A stretch of 64,000 nucleotides of DNA from Brachionus koreanus (lineage: Eukaryota > Rotifera > Eurotatoria > Ploima > Brachionidae), in assembly GCA_016987375.1 (NCBI GenBank), contig PJRA01000077.1, positions 484,448-548,447 on the forward strand, in the 5' to 3' direction. Within the stretch, counting starts at the first letter, position 1. Each line of letters opens with the position of its first letter. The notes under the pieces are model-generated. The model was not told the DNA's origin. It worked only from the letters and a program-made list of their open reading frames with translations, and did not search any database. Both the position numbers and the translations under genes were made by a program. This document shows positions 11,601 through 21,485 of this stretch, in pieces.

Positions 11601-13294
11601 ATCAACAAAGCTTAATTTAACTAGCTATAGTACAAGAAGAAGATTAAGAAGTGATCTAATTTAAGTGTTCAATTCGGGTAGCTGAATATATGAGTTGAGG
11701 AGAAATAGCTGTTGGCTAAGACGAAAACGAAAAAAGAATTGTCTTCTTGAAAATAACTTTTGTACAAATAGAGTTATAAGTGTACAAAACAAACTGCTTT
11801 GTCTACTATTATTTCTTCCAATTTATTTTTCACTTCAAAAAGAAAAATATTATCCTTTCTATTCAAATTTTCGTACACTTTTATCATGTTTAGTCAAAAA
11901 ATTTTGCGTTTTAAAAATGTTTTTGATTTTTGCATATTGATATTTCTAAAACTCATATAATAAATTAAAATAAACAAAATTGAATGGTCTTCAAAATGAT
12001 ATGTCTAACTTTAGTTTATTTAATTCTAAAAAATTATAAAATTAAAATTTTGCTTAGCATTTCGTAATTGTTGGAAAAAAGTCCTATCAGCAGCAACATT
12101 AGTCAGTCGTCAAATATGTCTAATTGAAGGTGAAAATGTGGTGAATTTACCAAGGAGCAATACACTTCGGGCTGGCTCTAAACGACATAAATGCAGAAAT
12201 AAATGGTTATGACAAAATATGAGAAAACAAAATGTCTAAAAATTTTTTTATTTTTTTTTATTAATTATTAAAAACCTTCTAAAAAAAAAAGTTAAAACGA
12301 ATGCATGCTTTAGTTCAAGAAAAATATTCTTCTTTGGTAAACCGAAAGCTAAGTTTGTTTCTTTAAGATGAAGAAGAAGAACAATGCCAAAAATAGAAGA
12401 GCATATAGCTCAGATCTCTGTCCTTCTGATTATTATCTTTTTCTCTCAATGGCTCATTTTATTTGATCATACTTTATTTTGAAGTTTAACGAACTATTTC
12501 ATTAAAAAAAAAAACGCAAAATATTTTGACTCACCCTAATATAATATTAAGCTTTATCTTATTTGCAAACTTGAATATAATGGTTTATATTGAAGATTTT
12601 TCTGCTTTTCTCTTATTAAAAAACTATTTCATATATATCAGTAAATTTTTTCCTCGCCCAAATAATATAATTGATAACAATAAAATGTTAATTTTTATAT
12701 GTTAAAAAATAAGAAAGCTTTAAAAATAAACTCTTTTTCCAGACCTTGTACAAAAGTGTTTAGTTTGCAAAAAAAAGCTCCAAAAATCCAATTTTGACTG
12801 ATACTATTGATCATATGAACCCATGAACACCACAAAACAATCATAAGATCACAAAAGCAAAGATTTAAAATGAATAGATTGACTGATTTTTGCTTGTAAG
12901 AATTTTTAAATCGATTTGTGTGAACATTTCTGCGTTCGACGTCCAACGACAACGATTTAGCAAACTTGACTCTTTCTGCGTTTATGTTTAGAAAAACACA
13001 ATTGCTCATTTCAGGTTGAAACATTCGGTTTTCATTTTTGGTCGAAAACCCTGCAAATTTGAAATAACTGCTCGGCTTTTTCGATTTAACCAAAATTTTG
13101 TACACAACAATCAGATTACCAAACAGTGATGCCGTTAGACTAATCAAGCATAGAAAAATTTTAATGATAATTTCATACAAAGGCAATGAGTGCTTATTTT
13201 TTATGAAATTAAATTGGGTAAAATTTATGATCGATTGAGTATGTAGTTCGAACAGACTTGACGTAACACAATTGGCAATTGTACTCGTATTCAT
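8616..13294 (-). CDS. Rhodopsin-family (class A) peptide-type GPCR
   Basis: Seven-transmembrane receptor at the plasma membrane coupling an unknown ligand to G proteins. Exons: 12745-13294, 9254-9464, 8797-9145, 8616-8744 (1239 bases, 412 residues; phases agree). Landmarks: TM1 with SLFGNLIVV, TM2 with LNLCFCDLMIV, TM3 starting at CKLNTFVQ and ending SLDRF (the DRY position), a loop-2 cysteine in VWCSDAWP, TM6 with CWSP, and TM7 with NSAINPVIY. The first intracellular loop is unusually long (about 65 residues between TM1 and TM2). An N-glycosylation site (NFT) lies in the extracellular N-terminus. Intron 1 (9465-12744) is expanded by nested transposons. The ligand class cannot be read from the sequence; the layout suits a neuropeptide receptor. 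Confidence 0.85.
9861..10016. mobile_element. Palindromic MITE (foldback)
   Basis: Two inverted arms of about 55 bases share GCAAATTTGCTTAATCCGAA (left) and its complement at the right end, and also CTAAGTCTGCAG. They enclose a ~45-base spacer. The copy is nested in the larger inverted-repeat element and abuts the Tc1/mariner insertion at a TA. Confidence 0.85.
10016..11236 (+). mobile_element. Tc1/mariner element with DD36E-type spacing (copy B, degenerate)
   Basis: Same family as 1777-2971. Ends ACGGGTGAGGCATAAGTAAA and the complement of TTTACTTATGCCTTACCCGT are flanked by TA (10014-10015, 11237-11238). Plus-strand transposase pieces run from the N-terminal part (near 10380-10470) through LILDHEKYF (first D position kept, one neighbour changed), FDLT/PDLASAH-like text near 10866 and CSIENFLGCL, to a C-terminal tail KSLMASVKAKLRNIGN near 11060-11110. 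Several frameshifts and stops break it. Confidence 0.88.
12095..12210 (+). pseudogene. Possible N-terminal fragment of a MULE-like transposase
   Basis: A short frame reads LVSRQICLIEGENVVNLPRS followed by an Arg/Lys-rich stretch. This resembles the N-terminal region of invertebrate MULE-type transposases that I remember (acidic helix, then Leu-Pro, then RxxRxK). It is too short to be sure. Confidence 0.25.
12300..12480 (+). pseudogene. mariner transposase relic (C-terminal catalytic region)
   Basis: One frame reads QEKYSSLVNRK, and a shifted frame reads AYSSDLCPSDYYLFLSMAHF. This is the mariner signature YSPDLAPSDYHLF around the third catalytic Asp. Stops and frameshifts separate the pieces. 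It lies inside intron 1 of the GPCR gene on the opposite strand. Confidence 0.8.
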
Positions 13295-14333
13295 TTTTTA
13301 GCCATTATTTAGTTCTTGAATTGATTGCTTTAAATTGAGGTAAAAAATTAAAATAAAACTTTGAAAATACTTTTGAAAATGTGAAGCTTTTATTTATTTA
13401 TTTAAAAATTTTTTCAACTTTTTTTCTAAATCTAAAAATTTAAAATTTTTTGCTTGAAAAAAGAATTCCAAAAGTTTTTAGGTACAAAAAAATTGCTTCC
13501 AATTCGATCTCACTGTCTCAATAAATTGCTTTTTAGCATTCACTCAAATTTTCCACTTCATGAAAATAATTTCAATCATGTTTTCTTCTCTTATTAAAAT
13601 AATCTCAGACAAAATTTTAGATTAGCATAGACTTAGCAGAAACATGGATTTGAGAAAACGAAAAGACGATTAACTTATTTTGATCTCGATCATATTTTTC
13701 TCTTTTCTTTTGCTTCTGAGACTTGAATTAATAATAAAAATAATAATAATAATATTAATAATAAAAAAAGCCAGAACCAAAATAATCAGTCAAAATATTC
13801 CTAGTTAAGGAAAGTGTTAGTGATAGTCCTAAAAGAAATAAAGCTAATAATGAACACAGTCTTCTTTTTGGTGATTAAATTGTCACTTAAGTCATCTATA
13901 AAAAATTGGAAATCTAGAAAGTAAGATGAATTAATGGTAGCTTGGTGAATTAGAAAAGTGCAAGTGGAAAATGAAGATATCAGTTAAAAAGGCTGATGTG
14001 GTTGAAGACCGTCAAGAAAAAAAATTAAATTGAGGTTAGAAGAAGATTCCTTTAAAACGGTAGCAAGTAATGATGGGACAGTGAATGAAGCAATTGATGT
14101 ATCGATTGAAAATAAAACCGAAATAAATTTAGCTTTTGAAAGTGTAAAATAGAAGGAGGTATTCAAGACGGTACATCTAAAAGCCCGATTTTTTTAATGA
14201 TCCAGTATTTCATGGTCATAAATCAAAACACTAACAAATTGTGTTTAATATAACATTTAAATTTTTGTTATTTTTTTTTTATTTTATTTTTAAAATTATG
14301 CTTATCTAATTTGTCTAATTTTATTTGTTATAG
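13295..14333. other. Intergenic stretch upstream of the GPCR gene, with (AAT)n tract
   Basis: AT-rich; contains an (AAT)n-type microsatellite at about 13729-13770. No gene recognised. The GPCR promoter should lie close to 13300-13500. Confidence 0.45.
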
Positions 14334-14945
14334 CATTGGAAACATTGGCGTCATAAATACACCGCTAAAAACAAATATCAAAACCCGCCTCTATAAGACA
14401 TTCTGCCGACCAATTCTCACAAATGGATGGGAGGCAATCAAGCTTAACCAAATTGACTTAAAACAACAGATGGCAACCTGGTGAAGAAAATTTCTAGAGA
14501 TCAAGAACGACAAAACTGATGACCGCGCTTAAAATTAAAACAATGGAAAGAGTATTGGTAAAGAGAAAACTGTCCTTCATAATGAGATTAGCAAACAACA
14601 AATTTACAAAAACACAAGTGAACAATATTTTAAATGAAACAAGAGATAAAGAAAATAGAACTAGCAAAAAATCTGTGATAGATGAAATGAAAACCATCCT
14701 AGAAGAAAAAGAAAATATATAAAAAAATAAAATCCGAGGCAGCAAAAGCAATTGATAGGATGGAACGATGGAATCAATTAGGTACCTTTTTAGAGAATCG
14801 AGTGAAAAAAACAGAAAAATCCTACAACTACTCTTCAAATCATATTAAAATAGATTTTATTTTACTATTTTAAATTTTATTTTATTTTTTTTAAATATCG
14901 CCCATGAGGTGTTTTCTGAATAATGATAATAATATTATCAGTTCC
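14334..14945 (+). mobile_element. LINE (non-LTR retrotransposon) 3' fragment
   Basis: Translations in shifting frames give the C-terminal part of a LINE polyprotein: NIKTRLYKTFCRPILTNGWE, then VKRKLSFIMRLANNKFTK, then a MERWNQLGTFLENR-like end. The 3' end closes with CGCCCATGAGGTGTTTTCTG followed by an ATAATA-type tail near 14930. It is 5'-truncated and frameshifted. Confidence 0.75.
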
Positions 14946-17549
14946 TTGTGAGTTCTAATCTTTCATAAGTATTTTCAATAGGCTACTCAGGTAAAAGGTA
15001 AAAAGTATTAAGCTCTCAAAAATAAAAAGTATAGGGAGAGTCTAGGATCGCGAAAAATGTCCCAAAGCCCAGATAACATCAATTTAATTATTTAGTTAAA
15101 ACATGTTAAAACAAATAAATAATATTTTTTTTGAACATTTGCAATTCTTTTTTATTTAATTTTTTTAATTAAAGTTTAAGTCCCATGGACAAATTGAAAT
15201 AAGAATAATGGACAGTTAAATATCCATTTTACAATTAAGTAAAAAATTCAGTTTGTTATATAAAAGAAAAAAATAATTGAGATTATTCAATATACAATAT
15301 TCTATTAAATAAAAATAGTATTTTATCGAGTCGGATAGTCCAGAGTTGCTACATTCGAGACTCCATTCAATCAAAAGAAAACGTAAATCGTATTTTCTTA
15401 ATTTAATAAATTGTTGAAAATGAATATTAAAAATCTAATTGAAAAATTTGTAAAAACTAAAGTAACTGAAGTATTAGCAAATGCAAATACAGATTTTGTT
15501 GTGTCGATTGTGTTAAGCTAAATGAATCGAAAATAAATTAAAGAATGTTGACTAGTTTTAGATATAAAAAAATGATCAGAGAAAATAATTTAATGATTGT
15601 TTTATTATCAAAAATTGAATAATAAATTTGTGTAAAATAAAAATAGGCAAAAGCGTTATTTTTTCTTTAATTGACATGAGAACTGAAGATCAAAAATACT
15701 TTTATGTGTCAAATGAAATTCTTCAACTCACAACAATCCCAGTTTACACATCAAAATAGCATCCGAAAATATTCAAGTTATTGTTCAGTTTTTATTGTTT
15801 TTAAGATAATTAGAACTGAAATTATTAAGATGCATAAGCATATAAGAAATTTACAATCTAAAAGAAAATGACTTGGCGGTCTGACTACAAGGGTTAGTAT
15901 CTGGTTAATTTCTCTTAAGCATTTCATTAATGGCATCTTAAAAAATAAAACACAAAGTCAAATAGTTTCTTCTTTTTGCAAATAATAAAATAAAAATTAA
16001 TTGTTCGAATGGAAAAAATTCAATTTTTTTGAATTATGCTAAATATTTAGCAAATATTTGGTCTCATTGCGGATGATTTAATTAATTTTCTGCAATTCAA
16101 GACTTAACATAATTAAATACCTCTCAAATTAGAAATGACGTCTACAACCCAATAAGGAAATCCTTAATAGGATAATTTTAAAATTTTACTCTTTCTTGTC
16201 TACGCTTATTATCCGAAACCAATTTTAAAAAATTGAAGTAATTCAAAATTTTGTCCTAGTTATGGACCATGATTTTTTTTTTTTTTATTTAAAAATATAG
16301 TTTGGAATGGATCTTAGTCCTTTCTTTCAGCCGCCTTGAAAAAAAAAATTGTTTTTAGTAATTTTTGAAATAATAGTAAATTCGGTAAATAATAATTAAA
16401 GTAAAAATAATAAGGATAAAAGCTACAGTATACTCTGTGTCAAGAAGATTTTTAAGTAACTTTGTTTGTCTTTTTATCTGATATGAATAAAAAATTATGG
16501 ACCATGATAGAATAAAAAAAAATCAATGGTCATACAATTTTGCATTTTAAATATCATAAAACAAAATTTTGAAAAATATAATGCAACAACTCAAACCTGC
16601 AGATTTATTAATCGATCAATTAAAATGATTTAATAAAATATTAAGATCAATACTTGCGCTACCTTAATTATTATCTACTAATTGGGTTAAAATAAATATT
16701 GAGTTATTTTTCTCATGAAATGAAGATTTTAAATTTTGAATTAAAAATTTGTTTTTTTTAAATTAAATAAAAACTATTCTATGGGGAAACAATCAAATTT
16801 TAAAATTATCCTGACATGCTTTTTTAATTTCAATCCAATAATCAATCTACTTTACATATTTTGAAAGGATAATTTTCGAGAAAAATTTCATGTCAGTCTT
16901 GGAAGCAAAACGTTAGCAAAAAAAATTATTCTTCTATGAATCAAATTGAATAGTTAATTACAATTAAATTAGATTTAATTAAGTTGGGTTTAATGGTAGA
17001 TTAAATTGTATTTTTATCAAGGCATATAATTTCTTTTATGCTTAAAAATTAATTTAAATTTTTCTATCACTAGTTTTTGGATTAATCAACTTCAATTAAA
17101 AAATGTCTGGCTATGATTTTTCCAGGTAGTTGATTAATACTAAATTAAATCAATTTGAAAATTCTAGTTGAAATATTCTCTTCAATTAGTTCATACAATT
17201 AATTAAATTAATAATAAGTATTTTTTAGTAGTAGTGGTCTATGCAGTAAAGTGCTCTTTTCGCTTTGCCATTTAAGCTATTTGAATAATTCTTTGTCAAT
17301 TTTTACTCTCCTTGCTCTACAATGCATGCATATTCTATTAGTCTGATTTTAGATTTTAATAAATTATAATAAAAAATTTAAATTAATTTTTTTTAACTAA
17401 AAACTATTTAAATTTTTTCTTTCCTTTAAATGTCCTTCAAAAAAACAAATATTTTGAAAAAATTAAAAAGCTAAATCATTAAACTATATCCGAAATGATG
17501 TTAGAAATTTTCTTCTAGTTCCAAGTTACCAAGTTACAAGTAATTTTTA
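14946..17549. other. AT-rich stretch without recognised genes
   Basis: No coding frame with family resemblance on either strand. A tRNA-like segment at about 17225-17290 is treated as a separate finding. Confidence 0.4.
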
Positions 17550-17990
17550 AATTTTTAAATATCTGTGACAATAGGAGAGGAATAAAAGTGCTACCAATTG
17601 CGGCAAAGAGGAGTGAAGCCTGGAGTGGAATAGCCACCTGTATCTTAACTTCATTGACTTCAAGAAAGCCTTTGACAGCAAACACAAAAGAAGTCTTGTG
17701 GGCCATATTAAGAACATAAGACACAGAAAATAGATGACTTGATAAAACTTTTTGACGAGAAATTCAAGTGTAGTGTAATTGTGGTAAAAGGACAGGTTGA
17801 GAGCTATAAAGTGCGTAAAGGGGTCAGGCAAGGGTGCGCCCTTTCTCCGACAGTATTCAACAAAGCTTTGTGGATGAGCTCACAGAAATGGGAATGACAT
17901 GGATAGAAGCAAGGGTAAAGGCGAAAGATAGACTTGAGTGGAAAACAAAAGAAATGGCCCTATGCTTCACAAGGAGTGAATGAGTGAAAA
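17550..17990 (+). mobile_element. LINE reverse-transcriptase fragment with internal deletion
   Basis: Frames in order read NICDNRRGIKVLPIAAK (the CENWRGI region), LNFIDFKKAFDSKHKRSL (the YIDFKKAFDS motif), VRKGVRQGCALSPTVFNKAL (the RQGCxLSP motif), then directly TEMGMTWIEARVKAKDRLEW and ALCFTR, which is the extreme C-terminus of this LINE type. The palm YADD motif and everything between are deleted, so the copy is dead. Confidence 0.85.
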
Positions 17991-19909
17991 AATTATTTTT
18001 TTATGAAAAAATTTTAAACGTAACTACTAGTTTAAAAGCAACATTTTTGTATAACAGTAAAGTTCTTATCACTAGCTCAAACTTTTAATATTTTAAGTAG
18101 ATATTTTTTGTGAATATAGTATAAGCTTTTAAAACTATTATTGTGATAATAATCTAATTATTCAGTAAGTTCTAAAAAATTATGAAATAAGACATCTGGT
18201 TTAACTTGTCTAACATTACTCTCTAAATTGTGATTTTTCTATTTTATCTTAATGACTAATTTTAAATATTTTAGTATTAAATTTGAGATCATAAGGCTAA
18301 AACTCCTTCAAGACTATGAATACGTCTAACACTAATGATTTTATCTGTATTAAATGAGTTAAAAAAAAAGCTTTCATAATTTAATTAAATTTTTGAATTT
18401 AGCTAAAAAATAATTTTGGATGAGAAATTTTTTTGAAAACTCGAAAATATTTAAAAAACACATTCACTTAAAAACCAATTATATCTAAATGTCTTGTTGC
18501 ACTTACTTTAATTATGAGACAAAAATTCAATTAGAATAAAAGAGAAAAAAAAGGGTTTCATTCATTGTGTAAAAATTAAAAGCTTTGAACTTTCTTTTTT
18601 TTCAAGAAAATCTATTTTGATTAAAATTTTCTCTATATTATAACACAATTTGATTAAAAAAGTTGCTTAAAGTACTTTGAAAAATAGATGAATTTTTTAT
18701 TCATTCTAAGAATATTTTTGAATGATTTTATTTTCAAATGAAGAAACACAATTAGAACAATGAAAATATTCAACGATGAAAAAAAACTAATCTCATACTA
18801 AAAAATTTAAAAAAAAAACCAATTTATGACTTGATTGTTTTCATCAAATTATCAAATTATTCAAAATGCTTGGCATGATGAATTTTTGACTAAAAAAACA
18901 TGTCTCGTGTCAATTTTTTTATTTGAGACGAATATAATTTAATTATGTAACTATGTATCAGCCGAAAAATTTTATTTTATTAAGAAATTTGATTAAAGAG
19001 ATATTAAAGTAATTTATATCTTGATAAAAAATAAAAAATATAAAATTGCTCCTTTTATTTAAGTCTGGTAATAAATTAAGATGAATAATTAATATCTAAA
19101 TTTAAAAAGAGAAGATATTAGTGTTGTGAAATAAGCTCTAAAATCAAGCATAAACTATGCTTTATTTGAGTATATGAACCATTAAAGAAGAATTAATTAA
19201 GAAAGAAAATTTATTTAACTAAATAAGCTCTTAAGTGAATTTAAAAGTACAATAGCTGCCAATTGTTAGTTTATAAATAAACATAGTCTAAAAAAGTTCA
19301 ATTAATTTCATCACATTTTTTATGGCTATAAAACTGCGTCATGTATACTTTACTTTTCAACAATTCCGAGCTAAATATGATTACTGCTTACCAAATATAC
19401 ACTAATATTCTAAATCAAAAATTAAAAATAATAAAACTGCTTTGATTTAATATGCATGGTTTATTTGAAAGAAAAAGCTCTCAACGCTAGACGTGATAAG
19501 AAATTTTTTCTATCAAAAAACCTATTTTTCGTCTGAAATTTTCAGGATTTATTTTTAATTTTTCTCAAATTTTGGCAGTGCCTTTTTTTTTATTAATAAG
19601 AATTTTTTTCAAAAGTTTACCCCACTTATAATCATAAAAATAAGTTTAATTTTGTGATATTTTTTTTAATGTCAAATTCATCAAATTCACAAACTTATTT
19701 TTAAGCTATTATTTTTTATAAAATTCTTTAAAAATTCAATGATAATATCATCTTCAGACTATTATTATAACAAAAAAAATGTGAATTTGATAAGCGCATC
19801 ATCTATAATTACAAAGTTTGGATTTTAAACTTGAACAGCATACACTAGTTTGAATGGGTGTTAGGTTTTGTTTAAAATGTAAAATTTGATTTCTCTCCGC
19901 TACAGAGTG
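17991..19909. other. AT-rich stretch without recognised genes
   Basis: Long A/T runs and scattered short direct repeats; nothing resembling a gene or a known element. Confidence 0.4.
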
Positions 19910-20113
19910 TGTTTGAGTACCTTTTTGAGCAACAGCTCCGATCTAACACAGAGGCTAGTGCATCGAGTTGATCATCTACACTGCAAATCTTTCCCAGTCG
20001 AAACCTATGCCCCATTTTAGCACCCCGTATTTGAAGATTTTTCCACCCTCAGCGGGTTTTGGACCCACGATCCTCTGCTTGCATGACTAACACACAAACC
20101 ATTCGGCTATAGT
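19910..20113 (-). repeat. tRNA-derived SINE, copy 3 (most complete)
   Basis: Read on the minus strand from 20113, the element begins with a tRNA-like head. An A-box-like TAGCCGAATGG is followed about 40 bases later by a B-box-like GGGTCCAAAACCC. The SINE body then runs through AAATACGGGG, TTTCGACTGGG, CATCGAGTTGATCATC (plus-strand text) and GAGCAACAGCTCC. Two other copies occur at 1-64 and 8023-8217. The box spacing suits an RNA polymerase III internal promoter. Confidence 0.8.
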
Positions 20114-20129
20114 TGCTTTTGTGGGACTT

Positions 20130-20760
20130 AACTGGCATTAAATATTCCAGAATTTGATATGGCAGTCAATTGGAAAGATGGTAAACAGTCAAATGTTTCG
20201 TGTGTGGTCATTCAAAATTTATCGTCTCAAAACCATTTATTATTTTAAACATCTGAATTAAATCTCCCTTTAATCGTCGTTGTTCTAGACTCATTAAACC
20301 AAGGAGACTAAGTCTCTCTTCATATGGCTTGTCTCGTATACTATATATTGATTATCTTAGTTGCTCTACGTTGTACATGTCCGATTTTAATGAAGGTGAC
20401 CAATTACAAATTGCATATTCTAAATGAGGTTTTACATGCGATGTTTATAGAAGAATTAAAATTTCTTAATCCAGATAAGTAAAAGAGCTTTTTATTTGTC
20501 CTAAGACTCTATTGGCTTTAGATACTGCAAACATGCACTGTTTTCTCCATTTAAGGTCTTTGGAAATAATTATGCCAAGGTCCCTCTCGTCTAGTGTTTC
20601 TTTTAAAGTATTTATTTCACTATTCTGTCTAATATAATAATATATCGGCTTTGATTCTTTTTTTCTTAGTTGAATCACCTTGCATTTCGAAAGGTTTAGC
20701 TCTGTTGACCATTTTTCAGTCCAATCAATTAATACAATTTTTTGCTCATAACGCTTCATT
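20130..20760 (-). mobile_element. LINE reverse-transcriptase C-terminal fragment
   Basis: The minus strand reads WTEKWSTELNLSKCKVIQL, DERDLGIIISKDLKW and KANRVLGQIKSSFTYLD; after stops it continues with VKPHLEYAICNWSPSLK and PYEERLSLLGLMSLEQRRL. This is the thumb and C-terminal region of a CR1/L2-type LINE. A SINE lies immediately downstream in the same orientation (19910-20113). Confidence 0.88.
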
Positions 20761-21485
20761 TAAGTCCTTCATTAACTTTATCTTGCCGAATTAGGGCCAG
20801 TAAACTCTTTGTTATTTTTAGAAATTACCGTCTAGAAGTGAAATCAACGTCCTTTGATTATTACTTTTGGAAAATTATATTCAAGGTTTTTCACAATATT
20901 CGTGTGATACTTTACAAATAATTGTGTGATAGTTACAGCTTGTTACTGTGACACTTTAATATTTTTTATGAAAGATTTGTACATTTATATGCAATATTAG
21001 TGTGAAAGCTTAGAATCATCTGTAAAAAAATTCACTAAAATTTTTTAGTAAACGACAATAAATGGAAAAAAAAGAGGTTCCAAAGCGCGAAGCCGCCAGG
21101 ACCTGTATAAAATTTGAAAGATTTTAGTTCTATAAAAATAAAGAAGAGAGTCAAACAAGAGATAGTAATTGATAAAAGTATAATTGTTCTTTTATTTATA
21201 CTTAATGACTTTAATTGATGATGATGATGAAGATGATGGTTTTTTATTTGTTGTGACTTGGTCCCTTGGGTACTGCAGGACTATCATACTTTTGAACCCA
21301 ACATTTTATTGTTTATCACAAAGATGAATAGTGACAACTGTTGCAATTATGAATTTTTTCCTATTTTATCTCTGGTACAAATTATTTTTGCATTAAAATA
21401 AACATTGAGAGAATTTAAATTGAGAATAAATTATTTACTTTTTAATTAAAATATTTTTCAAACAAAAATTTTATTGAATAAATTT
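20761..21485. other. Intergenic; (GAT)n microsatellite and probable LINE 3' tail
   Basis: At 21218-21241 lies a GATGATGATGATGAAGATGA tract. On the minus strand it follows a conserved-looking AAGGGACCAAGTCACAACAA, the arrangement expected of a LINE 3' end with a simple-repeat tail. The remainder shows nothing recognisable. Confidence 0.4.

Noticed and set aside
11695..11940. 81-codon plus-strand frame in the GPCR intron
   Set aside because: Low-complexity Phe/Leu/Lys text without motif; typical of AT-rich noise.
16260..16530. Repeated TATGGACCATGAT words
   Set aside because: Only two short occurrences in AT-rich DNA with no wider similarity; not called a repeat family.
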